Shown: positions 1 to 11,247 of the stretch, piece after piece | Position numbering within the stretch: position 1 is the stretch's first letter | Layout of the letters: every line of letters begins with the position of its first letter | From: Rhabditoides inermis | Taxonomy: Eukaryota; Nematoda; Chromadorea; Rhabditida; Rhabditidae | Assembly (NCBI GenBank): GCA_963966185.1 | Contig: CAWZYM010000250.1 | Span: 62,001-126,000, forward strand | DNA: 64,000 nt | Direction of reading: 5' to 3' | Notes under the pieces: model-generated | What the model saw: only the letters and a program-made list of their open reading frames with translations | The model's database searches: none | Told to the model about the DNA's origin: nothing | Position numbers and translations under genes: made by a program

Positions 1-102
1 TCACATGACCACCAATGACCACCAATTACCTTCTCAACCTTCTCTTTAACAATGATTATTATAAATGAACCCATCTGCCAGTCGTCATATATCATGCCTC
101 AC

Positions 103-2090
103 CTTCTTGATCTGCGCATCAGTCGCCGTCTTTTGAACTGCCAGTATCTCATAGTAGTCCTTGCAGTGCCGGATCCGCTCCACCAAATTCACCTGCAGGT
201 TGAATTTGAAATCAATCAATGTTATTAACATCAATCAATAAGTAATACTCACCTGATCCTGTGTGTAGTCGACGCCGAGGGTTCCGCGGGCGCGGCTGCC
301 GGAGCGCGACTTGGGGGCAGACTTGGCCGCCGGAGCAGCCGATGGTGGAGCAGTACCGTTCTTCTCTGCAACGAACTTAATCAGTAGGTAATAGCACACT
401 ACGTACAGATAGTTGAGTACTAGTAATGATGGAATGATTGTATTTTCTTTAAAAAGTACTTGCGTGAACAATTGAGCTTTGTCTTGTCCCAATACAGCAA
501 AAGCACATGCATAAAGCGTTTACAAATACTAACACAAACCTGCACCTCTCTCTCCTCTCTTTCTCTCTTACCTCTCCTATTTGTGTTCACTGGTTAGTAT
601 CAACAGAACTTTCCCGAATGCGCAGGTTTGTGTTAGTATTTGTAAACGCTTTATGCATGTGCTTTTGCTGTATTGGGACAAGACAAAGCTCAATTGTTCA
701 CGCAAGTACTTTTTAAAGAAAATATATGTCCTTTTGTTAAATTTCATAGAAATTTTGATTATGTGCTGAATTATGACTATTCATATGGATTTTATCAAAA
801 ACTACTATCTCTCACTCACTCTGTTCTCTCCTTCTCTTCGTCCCTTCTCTCTCTTTCACTTCTCCTTCTCTCTCTCTCTCTCTCTCACCGTTCTCTCTCT
901 CTCACTCTCTCACTTTCTGCCCTTCTCTTTCTGTCTCTTTATATTTTCTGCTCTTCTATCAACGTTTACAAATACTAACACAAACTCTCGGCTGTTCTCT
1001 CTCTTCTTACTCTCTTGTACCACAGATCACACGTTACGTTTCGGATCGCCGTTACGTTTCACAAAAACGTTTTTCCTCACATATTTTCTCACTACCGTTC
1101 GGAGTCGCGCCTACTGCGCTCTTTCTTCTTGTTATAGTTGGCGGACCCAAAACAACGCAAACCCGGCGCGAATTAGACGCTGGCGGCGGCGGGGCGAACT
1201 ACACTCAAAGTGCGAGTTGGAGAACACGGGCAGAAAACGCGAGAGAGTACGCTTTCGGCAGAGAGTCAGCGTTACCGGACACGACATCCACCCACCCACC
1301 CACCCACACGCTGGCCTCTCACCTCATGGGTGCGCGAGATCGCTCATAACTTCTTTCGGAGAAAAGATACAAAGATGCCATCAATTAGTGATCTGTCCTA
1401 CGGAACGGTGCGAATCTAACTAACATGATTTGGATGAGTCCACATTGTTGTTAACATGACCTTTGGATATCGCTTCTTGAAAATTCTGGCGCGAGCCCTA
1501 TCCTAAGCCAAAAGAGAGGGCGCTGCGCGCCCTCTCTAATATTGTATTGTAGGAATAACTCACGGTGGGTGTTCTTGGTGGGTTTCCGGCTGCGGAGGTG
1601 CGGCTCCTCGTAGTGGTCGTCGTGCGCGTAACTGCGCTCCTCAAACAAACACATCCCATCATGAACACGATACCATCAGAGATAATTTTAATAATTACCT
1701 GCGATCCGTTGGATGCGGACGACGCCTCAGACGCTCCACCGGAGAGCGAGTCTGCCTTTTTCAGAAGGTCTAAACACATGATATGGCACACACTTATTTG
1801 GTACAGAAACAAAAAAACTGCCAAATCTAACCAACAAATCTAAAATTTAATGCACACGGAGGAAAAACTGAAAATTGAAAAAAAAATCAAGACTCACAAG
1901 TGATGTCCTGTTCAGGGTTGAGCTTCTTCGCTTTCTGCAGCATTCGCTTCGCCTTTTCGCCATCACCACCCTAAAAGATGGTAAATTAACTTTAACGTGT
2001 GTAGTTATGATAGATCGAACGTACTTTGATGGCTTCGCGAGCGCGGTCCATGCATATCATGGATTCCGCCTTGTTGGCATCGGCCGTCAT
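103..2090 (-). CDS. dnj-1: DNAJB12/DNAJB14-like J-domain co-chaperone, 5' part
   Basis: Exons on the minus strand: 2090-2025, 1970-1898, 1769-1699, 1639-1564, 365-253, 192-103 (163 residues so far, all phases consistent); the 3' exons lie off the left edge. The start is [20 protein letters not shown], followed by a Lys-rich helical stretch ([20 protein letters not shown]), which matches the N-terminal TPR-like region of the DNAJB12/14 family. A Ser/Ala/Gly/Lys-rich linker follows. The J domain opens with [20 protein letters not shown]; the HPD motif would be in the next, absent exon. Family members are ER tail-anchored Hsp40 proteins that recruit cytosolic Hsp70 to membrane-protein quality control; the membrane segment is not in view. 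The acceptor at 1640-1645 reads TTTGAG, which is unusual, but phase forces it. Divergent from the hars-1 gene. Confidence 0.88.
441..724. repeat. Perfect 103-bp inverted repeat (fold-back element)
   Basis: Positions 441-543 and 622-724 are exact reverse complements over 103 bases, separated by a 78-bp CT-rich spacer. The repeat lies inside the 1.2-kb dnj-1 intron (366-1563). The inner end of the arm (GTTTACAAATACTAACACAA) recurs as a third partial copy near 963-985 downstream of another CT-rich stretch. The identity of the arms points to a recent inverted duplication or a fold-back/MITE insertion. Transcribed as part of the intron it would form a long hairpin. Confidence 0.9.
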
Positions 2091-2917
2091 TGTGAAACCA
2101 GTCAAACACGAATTCTAAAAACACAATATCAAAAAAGAACATAATTTCATAACGTATTCAAAACGTACGCGGTAAATCATACATTATACATCAAACACCC
2201 ACCTTACTTCGAGTAAGTTACAGAGATTGTGAAAGTTGCCCGTAGTGGAACAATTACCCCCTTGCGTAATGAGGAATTTACCTAAACACCACGTTTAATA
2301 AAAGGATTAATAAAATACTGATACAACGCGAGATATTGATCGGCTGCATAGCAACGACGAAGACACGTCAGGTTAACGCATACAACAAACGGTACGTAAT
2401 AACATAAAGTAGAGCGGATGTTCGAGCAGACCATAAAATCAATACAAACCTAATGGAAAACCTACAACATCAGTGGTAGTTCAAAAACCAGACGCGCGTC
2501 GCCGCGAGCGAAAACTGGTCAGACGCAGGCGTTCACAGTGCATTTGCGCCCTACTTTACAATGTATGCACCGGTGTCACAATCTATTATAATGTATTCGT
2601 GCAGTTCAAGCCAGTGTGATATACTAAAACGCATTATTTGAGTAGAAACGTACATGTAGGAACGATATAAGCTTTAAAAAAAGTGTTCCGGAATTATTTC
2701 CTGCACTAGATGCGTTGATAGTGCGATTTAACGCAGTTCCGTGAAGTAAAGCTCAGTTTTGAAGGACTTCAGGGAATATTTTGAAATTCAAAAATGTTTT
2801 GAATATTTCCGCCGTTCTCTCTTGTTTATGACGTGTTTTGTGGTTGTTGCGCCCTTTTTATCACCTGTGCAATCGGTTATCGTTATTGTACGTACAATGA
2901 TTTTGTAGGTAACAATC
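2091..2917. promoter_or_regulatory. Divergent intergenic region, dnj-1 / hars-1
   Basis: About 830 bp lie between two divergently transcribed start codons. I see no ORF or RNA gene here. The hars-1 side ends in TTTTGTAG (acceptor end at 2908) nine bases before the ATG, consistent with a trans-splice or 5'UTR splice acceptor. A shared bidirectional promoter is an inference from arrangement only. Confidence 0.5.
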
Positions 2918-5900
2918 ATGGTCGATGTGCAGGCTTTGAAGGATGAAATCAAAGTTATGGGCGAAGAGATTCGCACTTTGAAGGCGGAGAAAGCTGCCCC
3001 CGAGCTTGTGAGTGATTTTGGCTGTTTTAGTTACTGAGGGGGAGCGCGTCTTTCTGTCTGTCTGTGTGTGGCAATGCTGGCATCGCTGGCGAGGCGATGC
3101 GCCGCCGTCGTGCCGCCTCCCCGACGCATCGCGTACGCACAGCGAAGTGGCAGAAAGGTGCGCTCCGAGGGGTCATTCAAAGAGTACATCATGATTGATT
3201 GTTTCCAGATCAAGGAGAAAGTGGCGGCTATGCTGGCCAAGAAGGCGCAGCTGCCCGAGGAGGCTCCCACCAAGTTTGTCCTCAAGTGCGCCAAGGGTGA
3301 GCAAAGATAACAAAGTCAAAACATTCAATTAGAAAACGATAATTTTTGTAGGAACTCGCGACTACGGACCGAAGGCGATGGCGGTGCGCGAGCAAGTGGT
3401 GGGGCTAGTGACGTCGTCGTTCAAGAAACACGGAGCCGAGACCATCGACACGCCCGTCTTCGAGCTGCGCGAGGTTGAGATTTCATAAATTCATTGTTTC
3501 CTATTATTGTGAATAATATTTATATTTTTCTTACAGGTTCTTTTGGGCAAGTACGGAGAGGAGGGCGGCAAGCTCGTCTACGATCTGCAGGACCAGGGAG
3601 GAGAGCTCCTCTCCCTCCGCTACGATCTCACCGTCAGTGTTTAGATAGTTCCATGTTTATTCATATATCTAAAATATATTATTACCATGTTGTTAAGGTA
3701 CCGTTCGCTCGCTACCTGGCGATGAACAAGGTGACGAACATCAAGCGCTACCAGATCGCCAAGGTGTATCGCCGCGATCAGCCCGTGATGACCCGCGGAC
3801 GCTACAGGGAGTTCTACCAGTGTGTGAGTAGATATTTAAGTTGTTCACAACTTTTGTTTTGTTTGAAGGATTTCGACATTGCGGGCCAGTACGATCTGAT
3901 GCTTCCGGAGGCGGAGTGCCTGAAGATTGTAGACGAGGTGCTTGGAGGACTTCAGATTGGAGAGTTCTTTACCAAGGTATGTTTGATCATCTTTTTATTA
4001 CGCACTCTGGCATGTAATGTTCTGTTCAGGTGAACCACCGCCAAGTGTTGGAGGGGATGTTCGCAGCGTGTGGCGCGGCCGACAGCCAGTTCAAGTCTGT
4101 TTGCTCCTCTGTCGACAAACTCGACAAGGAGCCGTGGGACAAGGTCACACTATTTTCTTCAGAATAAGATATTTACTCATGTTGTTTTTATAATAATGTT
4201 GAACCATGGTTTTGTAGGTGGAGCAGGAGCTGATCAACGAGAAGGGTCTGTCGGCGGAGAGCGCCGCCAAGCTGGGAGAGTATGTCAGGTTTAGGGGTGA
4301 GTCCAACTCGACATCGAGTGTTTTTTTTAGCTACAGTTGCAATATATGTTATGCATTATGTGATGTAGAAAATCCAAATTTCCGATTTCTGAATCGAACA
4401 TTCTCAGATCACCACACTTCATTACACTACCAGTTGGTGGAACGTGTAATGCAGCGCATTGTTCAGGTGTCGAGGAATAACAGGGTAGGCCGCGCGCTGG
4501 CAGAAAAATTAGAGTACACCGTAATTCGAAGCAAAATGTATCGTGTATATGATATTTGTTATGGTTGGCGATTTCGTAGAGAAGTAGAGATGAAGTGCAT
4601 GTGCATGATGCTTGTAGAGTTCTACCCCGACCTGGACAACGTGTCTCTGTTGGACAAGATGATGGAGGTTCCCGAGCTGGCTGCCAACCCCAAGTTCAAG
4701 AAGGGAGTCGACGAGCTCAAGGTATATTTCTCGTTGCGTAATTGCACTCACGAAAGCAAAATACAAACGAGTTTCAAGTTTGTTGAATTTTTTTACTCCT
4801 ATTGTATTGTTACAATAAATTGAGTCACATAATTTACTATAACTACTATTACTACAAACAAATGTAATGTAAGTGAACCACGTATGACGTTGATGGTGGA
4901 CGTCTTGCAGGTGTTAATGGAGTACTGTGAGCTGTTCGGCATCTCGTCTGCCCGCTTCGAGCCGTCGCTCGCCCGCGGACTCGACTACTATACCGGAGCC
5001 ATCTACGAGGCTGTCATCCCCAGTTAGTGGTTTACGGGTACGGGGAATATTGCTACATCAATCAACTTATAGTGTAGTATCATTATCATCATTATTTTGT
5101 ATGGTTGATAATAAGTAGAAGTTAATCGTATTTTTTTTTATTTAAATATGTGTATGAGTCAGGTGAGGATCAATATTCACAAACTGAGTTTATGATATTG
5201 TCTTTCAGACGGTTTTATATGTGTTGCGTGTTGCAGAGGGTCTGGAGGGCGTGAAGTTGGCCGATGAGACCGCTGGCGGTTCGGGCGAGGCTGAGGGAGC
5301 CGGTCTCCCCGTCGGAGTCGGGTCCGTCGCCGGAGGAGGACGGTAGGCTATATGTTATATGTTGCCTCCTCTTTCTCTCCTCTCTTTCTTCTTATCTTCT
5401 TGTATGACAATACACCGTTCCCTTTGCAGCTACGACGGCCTGGTGTCGATGTTCGCCCCGAAGACGAACGTGCCTTGCTGCGGCGTGTCGTTCGGCATCG
5501 AGCGTCTGTTCGCCATCATGGAGGCCAAGCAGCAGATCGAGAAGGCGCCAGTGCGCACCACCGCCACAGAGGTGTTTGTCGCGTCCGCCCAGAAGAACCT
5601 GCTCAAGGAGAGGATGAAGCTATGCAACACTCTATGGCACAATGACATCAAGGTCAGTCGGTCTGCCTACGGCTACTGCTCAAGTTACATTCGTTATTGT
5701 GGATTTGTGGATAAATGATTTATATTTGTATTATAGGCGGAGCTGATGATGAAGGCGAACCCGAAGCTTCTGTCTCAGCTGCAGTATTGTGAGGAACGTC
5801 TCATCCCGATTGTGTTGATTGTGGGAGAGAGGGAGTTGCAGGAGGGAATCGTCAAGCTCCGCACCGTTCACAACAGGGAGGAGAAGGTGCGTCTTAGTTC

Positions 5901-6037
5901 CGTTGTTTCATATTACATTTGTGTGTGTGGCCGTTCTGGCACTCACACACAGGTAATTGTAGTGATGACGTGTGTTGTAGGATGTTCCTTTGGTCGATCT
6001 GCCGGAGGCTATCCGCGCCGCTCTTGCCGCCATCTGA
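2918..6037 (+). CDS. hars-1: Histidyl-tRNA synthetase (cytosolic isoform)
   Basis: Exons: 2918-3007, 3209-3296, 3352-3473, 3537-3632, 3698-3823, 3869-3976, 4030-4143, 4218-4296, 4618-4721, 4911-5022, 5237-5342, 5430-5652, 5737-5886, 5981-6037; 524 residues, close to animal HARS length. It charges tRNA-His with histidine. The N-terminal WHEP helix-turn-helix (about residues 1-50) is followed by the class II catalytic core: motif 2 region with RGRYREFYQ, the HisRS-specific [18 protein letters not shown], and motif 3 [10 protein letters not shown]. The C-terminal anticodon-binding domain begins near VFVASAQKN. The start was chosen because it follows a TTTTGTAG acceptor by nine bases and opens the WHEP domain. 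An alternative first exon inside intron 1 supplies a mitochondrial isoform. Next gene on the same strand: rbm-22, 465 bp away. Confidence 0.96.
3074..3157 (+). CDS. hars-1: Alternative first exon: mitochondrial presequence of histidyl-tRNA synthetase
   Basis: Inside the first intron of the cytosolic form lies an ATG-initiated, 28-codon exon ending AAG|GTGCGC in phase 0. That is the phase needed to join the common exon at 3209. It encodes [20 protein letters not shown] followed by YAQRSGRK: no acidic residues, many Arg and an amphipathic start, typical of a mitochondrial targeting peptide. It would replace the first 30 residues (half of the WHEP domain), giving 522 residues before processing. 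C. elegans hars-1 is known to supply both compartments from one gene. The isoform here is inferred from sequence only. Confidence 0.8.
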
Positions 6038-6502
6038 GAAGGGCAAACGAGATAGCCAGCCACGCCCCGCCATCTGGTCATTCTCCTCTCATTGAATGTT
6101 ATAGATTTGTAATTTACTTATGTCAAATTGTTACTGTCTAGTTATGCCGTCTAAACTTTATTACACTATTTCTTCTCTCTGATATCTGCGTTTTCTGGAT
6201 ATTTGACAAGTAGTTGCTTCTTCCTCTTCCTCAAACGGTGATATTTCACGTTTGTTCATTTTTCCCCATGCTAGGTTTGCCTTTGTCGCTCTCGATGTTG
6301 TGTGGGTGTTTGTTATTTGTTTTGAATTTATGAAAGTTTATTTTTAATTGTCAAATTTCCATGTTTCATGTGTCACAATCACTGGTTCGCTGACCGGGCC
6401 ATAAGGCATATCTCAACCTCTTTCTGTTCCTGTGTAGTTTTATCTCCATACTTCAGTGTTTGCTTGTTGCGGGGTGAGCCTTGTCGACTTCTTGGTGTCA
6501 AG
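6038..6502. other. hars-1 3'UTR / rbm-22 upstream region
   Basis: 465 bp of AT-rich sequence between two same-strand genes. It holds T-rich stretches but no clear AATAAA and no ORF of interest. The spacing is long for a classic nematode operon (about 100 bp), so co-transcription is possible but unsupported. Confidence 0.5.
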
Positions 6503-8380
6503 ATGTCGATGTCCAAGAGCTCATACAACTACAATCGCAAGGGCTGGGAGGACGCCGACTTCCCCATCCTCTGCCAGACATGCCTCGGATCCAACCCCTA
6601 CCTCAGAATGGTAAGCGTGTTTTGGGTTCGCCAAACAATTAATAGATTCTTGAGTTGTGCTTACTCTTCCTCGATTATGTAAATTCGCATATGAAACGTG
6701 TTCAAGCAAATTTGTTTTTAGATGAAGGACAAGTACGGCAAGGAGTGCAAGATTTGCGAGCGCCCCTTCACCAACTTCCGCTGGTGCCCGGGAAAGGGAG
6801 CGAGGTGAGTGAGGAGGAGGAGAGAAGGATGAAGTAGAAAAGTGTGTGATGTGTGAATTGCAGGTACAAGAACACTGAGGTGTGCCAGACGTGTTCCAAG
6901 ATCAAGAACGTCTGCCAGACGTGTCTCTTTGATCTCGAGTATGGTTAGTGTTGCTTTTCGCTTATGATATTGTTTGGTTAGAGAAGGCATTGCATTGTGG
7001 TTTTTCGTGGAAAATGTACGTGAAGTGTGCAGCGTACATGTGCTGCTTCAGGTCTGCCGGTGCAGGTTCGCGACCACGCGCTGCAGATTGCCGACAACCT
7101 GCCCAAGCAGGGCGCCAACAGGTACGGTTACGGTTTTTTATTGTTGGTATTGCATTTATCTCACAACTCATAAAGAGTTACAAGAATATAGCCGTACCAA
7201 TTGTTCTCAGCCGAAAACAAGACAGAGTCTTGGATTATAACGACTGTGAGAACTAGATTAGTTCAACTAGCGTGCTATAGAAGCATGTTAGTCGATAAAC
7301 ACATGTGTTCAGGGACTACTACGTGCAGAACCAGGAACGTCTCATGTCTGGGGGTGATGGAACGACGCCCGGTGGAGAACTGGCGAAGTGGGTACATTTC
7401 TATTTTTGTTCAGGATGTGATCTTTGGCGTAACATTGGTTTTTTTATGGAGAAGAATCTGGGTTGCCAAAATATATTTTAATTTGATTTGTACGTTAAAA
7501 ACCTTTCTTTATATTGATTACTGGAATGTGACGTGTGTTTGCAGGCTGGGCGACGGCGGCGGGAACGAGATGCTGCGTCGACTGGCCAGGACGACGCCGT
7601 ACTACGAGAGGAACAGGGCACACATCTGCTCGTTCTTCGTCAAGGGAGAGTGCAAGCGAGGAGAGGAGTGCCCCTACAGACACGAGAAGCCGTCCGACCC
7701 CGACGACCCGCTGTCGAGGCAGAACATGAAGGACCGCTACTATGGAGCCAACGATCCCGTCGCCGACAAAATCATGAACAGGTGAGTGTTGAGTATGTTG
7801 TTTATGAACCGGTGGCTGGATTGCATTGTCATTTCCCAGGGCGAAGGCGATGCCGACTCTGCAGCCGCCGGATGACAAGAGCATCACCACTCTGTACGTG
7901 GGCAACCTCGGACCTGCCGGCCAGATCACTGAAAAGGACCTCAAGTGAGTAGAACAGATCGATTTGATACGCCATACGTTGTTGATGAGAACGTTTTTTG
8001 CGCAATTTTCGCGAGGTGGTGGCTATTTTTAGATGTTTACATTGCGTTGTTATTTTCAGCGACTACTTCTACCAGTTTGGCGACATTCGCTCCCTGAACG
8101 TGCTGCCGCAGAAGGGCTGTGCTTTCGTCAACTACACGACGAGAGAGTCGGCGGAGATGAGCGCCGAGAGGAGCTTCAACAAACTATTCATAAAGGTGAC
8201 AGAGTTGAATAATTGAGCAGCATTCGTTATGTAGTGTTGTTTTATGTATGTATATGTATATTGTGCTGTAGGGTCGCCGTTTGACTATCCGCTGGGGCAT
8301 CCCGCAGGCGCAGAAGGCGGGTCAGGATGTGGGCGAGAAGCGCCACATCAACCCCGTCCCCTCGCTCCCCAATCGTGAGT

Positions 8381-8432
<52 letters not shown>

Positions 8433-8850
8433 TTACTCGCTTCTTTCTATAGCGTGCCCTGTGCCGGAGGACCTGGGTCCGTCATCTTCGAAGCGTGGCC
8501 GCGGGGATGGCGACTTTGCGTCTCCGATGTCTGCCCCTCTGGTGGTTCCGAATGTGAGCGCCCCAGTGGGAAGGGACGGTGCGGACAAGGCGGGAAGCAG
8601 CAGGATCTACTATCCCAGTCAGGTATGTGGCACAGACATGTGCTCCACGCTCTACGAGTTCAACCAACACGTAACACAATAGTTTTAATTTTAAATGTGG
8701 GTTTTTGTGTAAAATCAACCCTGTTCTTACTTATGGCAACAGGCACAGCCACAGATTCATATATCAGTGCACGAACAGTTGGGTCTGATTGATTGTTTGT
8801 GTTTTGAGGACCCGCAGCGTCTGGGCGCAAAAGGGGACGTCGTGGAATAA
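6503..8850 (+). CDS. rbm-22: Pre-mRNA splicing factor RBM22 (Cwc2/Ecm2 type)
   Basis: Exons: 6503-6610, 6722-6804, 6864-6943, 7052-7121, 7313-7387, 7545-7781, 7840-7944, 8060-8195, 8272-8374, 8453-8622, 8809-8850; 402 residues (human about 420). RBM22 sits at the catalytic centre of the activated spliceosome and contacts U6 snRNA and intron RNA. In order: an N-terminal zinc-binding region with repeated C-x2-C pairs (CQTC, CKIC, CQTC, CQTC); a CCCH finger, [19 protein letters not shown]; then an RRM with TTLYVGNL (RNP2) and KGCAFVNY (RNP1). The C-terminus ends [15 protein letters not shown] as in other animals. That homology fixes the last acceptor at 8803-8808 (TTTGAG) rather than the more orthodox CAACAG near 8742. 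The intron 8375-8452 is mostly a GA microsatellite. Confidence 0.95.
8385..8429 (+). repeat. (GA)n microsatellite in rbm-22 intron
   Basis: About 22 GA units fill more than half of the 78-bp intron 8375-8452. The purine run is on the sense strand. Confidence 0.95.
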
Positions 8851-9034
8851 TCTTCCTTCTTCTCCACGCGAGTTGTTTCTCGTTCTCCGTATTTACTTGT
8901 TGTTGATTGATCTAATTATTCATGTTTGTATCCGATACGGTAGTTTGAGTGTTACCTTCTTTCGCCCCAGTCGGCGCTTTTCCGATCTTGAGTTGAAACG
9001 TTGTCTCTTTTGTTGCGTGGTGGATTTTCAAGTG

Positions 9035-9040
9035 AATAAA
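9035..9040 (+). terminator. Poly(A) signal AATAAA of rbm-22
   Basis: Canonical AATAAA 185 bp downstream of the rbm-22 stop codon and the first such hexamer after it. Confidence 0.6.
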
Positions 9041-11194
9041 CTGAATATTTTGTGTAAATCTTTGCATATTCAATTAGCGTGAGTGAGTCTGGGCAGACTG
9101 GGATTGTATATTCTGACACCGTCTGAGATCTCTGCGAATAGCTGTCTTTCACGCATTACGAGATGACAGGACATCTTCTGGGGCCTTTGTGGTTGCAATC
9201 ACTGCGATGAGATGTGAATTATGAATAACCGCCCATTGCAAGCTGGAATAGGATAGTGAGACAGATACATCGAGGAGAGAGAGAGGGGGGGGGAACAAAA
9301 ATAGTCAAGTGAATATGCAAATGCACACTTTTGTTCTGAATGCAATTTCCGCCATTTTTGAGTAATTTTGGTGAATGTGACTATTAATGATATCCGTTTG
9401 TGGAAATATTTTAGATTTGTGCGTGTAAAAAGTATAATGAAGTTTTGTGTGACGTCGTTTTATCTAGAATGTCAATTAACTCATATCAGTAGCATCAATC
9501 TCGAGAAAAGTTTTGCACTTTGAAATTTTGATTCCAAAGTACGTCACTCAACTTATTTGTAATAGGAAACGAGAAATGTAACCCGGATTCTCAGGAGGAT
9601 TGTGTTATGTTTGTTTGATCTTACCCTCGCGAGGTCAGAGCGCGTGTGGCCGCGTGGGTAATCCACATGATGTGTTGTTTTGATACGCCCCCCCCCCTCT
9701 CTCTTTCTCTCTCTCTCTTCCTCTCTCTCGGACTTTGGTTTCTCCGGTTGTGAAATATTGTGTGTCTCTGTATTGTACTGGAAGTCTAGAAGTGTTAAAT
9801 GACATAGCCACATCAAACAATCAAACAAGTGAGGAGCCGCAACACTCGATGTGAAAGATAAGACGAAGCTAGAGTGACGTCATCGTATTAAATAGGCAAA
9901 CATGCATTATGGGTAATTGTTTCTTTCTGTTTGTATAATTAAATTAAAGCTTTTGTGATTTGTGTTTCAAAAAGAAAGTATATTGGTGACATCCGGAAGC
10001 TATCACGCTTATCGATGAAGTCTTAGTGATTGAGCATTCGAACTTGGATGACTTCCTGTGTGGGAGAGAGATAGGGTATTAATAGAATTAGAGATTAGTG
10101 ATACATACTGATCGGTGTTTACATTTTACATTAACAAATTTTGTCACTTAGTCATCGCTCATAACTTAGAGTGGTTTTGTTTCAATGATAAGTTTGAATT
10201 AACTTGTTTTGCAGTTTGATATGGAGATAAGGGCTCAAGTGTGTCTTTTGTTGATCATTTTGAAGTAGAAAAAAATCATATTTGTTGCATAATGGATGAG
10301 GAGTGATCGTGTGATGGTGGTTGATCTGTGATTGGAATTGGACTTGTGTGAAAAAGCGGTAGAGAGAGAGAGAGAGAGAATGAGAAAAGGAAAGAGGTGA
10401 TTCGTCCATTGTCTTCCTTCCTGTCTCGTGTCTCGTTCGCATATTTAATTCGCGTTTGTCTGCTCCAACGCACGGAAAATGTCATGAAAGACAATCAAAA
10501 TCGGTGGTCGTCCGGGCGAGACAAGGGTTCTCTCCTCCTTTCTCGCTCCCTCTTTTCTCTCTCTCTCTCTCCTTTCCTTCGTGACGTCGCTGGTTGCGAA
10601 GCATGTCATTATGTGTTTCATAGTCTGTGATCAGGACAGGAGGGCCTCATTCGTTGAAGACTTGCTACGATGAAGAGTGATGAGTGGGAAACGACGACGA
10701 CTGCGTGGGCAGCAGTATCTGTTCGAAGAAAAGAGAGGGAGGTGAAGGAGAAGGAAGGAGAGGGAGAGGAAGGAGGAAAGGGAGAATGAGTGGGGGTGGG
10801 AACTGCGTGACTGGAGTGGGGTTTCTGTGCAGATGACTCCAGCATAGGTGAGTGCGGCGGCCAGAGAGGAATGGCTAATTCGAGTGGAGAACCTCGTGCA
10901 ATGTCCGTGAAAACAACATGAGTCCAGTCTCTGACAAATACGATTGGTATTGGATAGCCCTGATGCATATTTAGACATATGAATACACGCGAAATCTCAC
11001 CAACTGGTAGACTGTGAAACTGCAGAGTTGGTAAGGTGAGATTAACATGCATTGTTTTGTGATGCTATAAACGGATCTGTTTACAGACGCAATCTGGGAG
11101 ACGCGTGTAGTTGTTGGCGGAGGAGGAGGAGTGGGTTGCATGTGGGATACTATACTCGCCCCTCTCGTCTCGGGCCCGCCCCTCTCCGCGTGTC

Positions 11195-11200
11195 TATAAG
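11195..11200 (+). promoter_or_regulatory. TATA-like box of secreted-peptide gene
   Basis: TATAAG lies 53 bp upstream of the ATG at 11248 within a GC-rich stretch. The distance fits a TATA box followed by a short 5'UTR of about 20-25 bases. Confidence 0.5.
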
Positions 11201-11247
11201 AGGTGTGGAGGGCGGGCGGGTAGGCACTCAGTCGCCCCCAGCTAGCC

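Larger units (their letters stand above)
8851..11247. other. Non-coding interval with rbm-22 3'UTR
   Basis: A likely polyadenylation signal for rbm-22 (AATAAA, 9035-9040) lies 185 bp after its stop. The rest is AT-rich sequence with short GA/CT tracts (about 9275-9292, 9688-9730, 10361-10380, 10536-10570) and a C-run near 9688. Minus-strand ORFs near 10.6-11.2 kb are low-complexity Ser/Leu/Pro translations of CT tracts. I find no gene. Confidence 0.6.

Noticed and set aside
4300..4617. Extra hars-1 exon in the open stretch before 4618
   Set aside because: The frame is open for a while, but HARS homology joins EYVRFR directly to EFYPDLDNV, and the splice from 4296 to 4618 keeps phase.
8743..8808. 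Alternative last-exon acceptor CAACAG of rbm-22 giving [12 protein letters not shown]
   Set aside because: It does not fit the conserved RBM22 ending YPSQDPxR; the downstream TTTGAG acceptor does.
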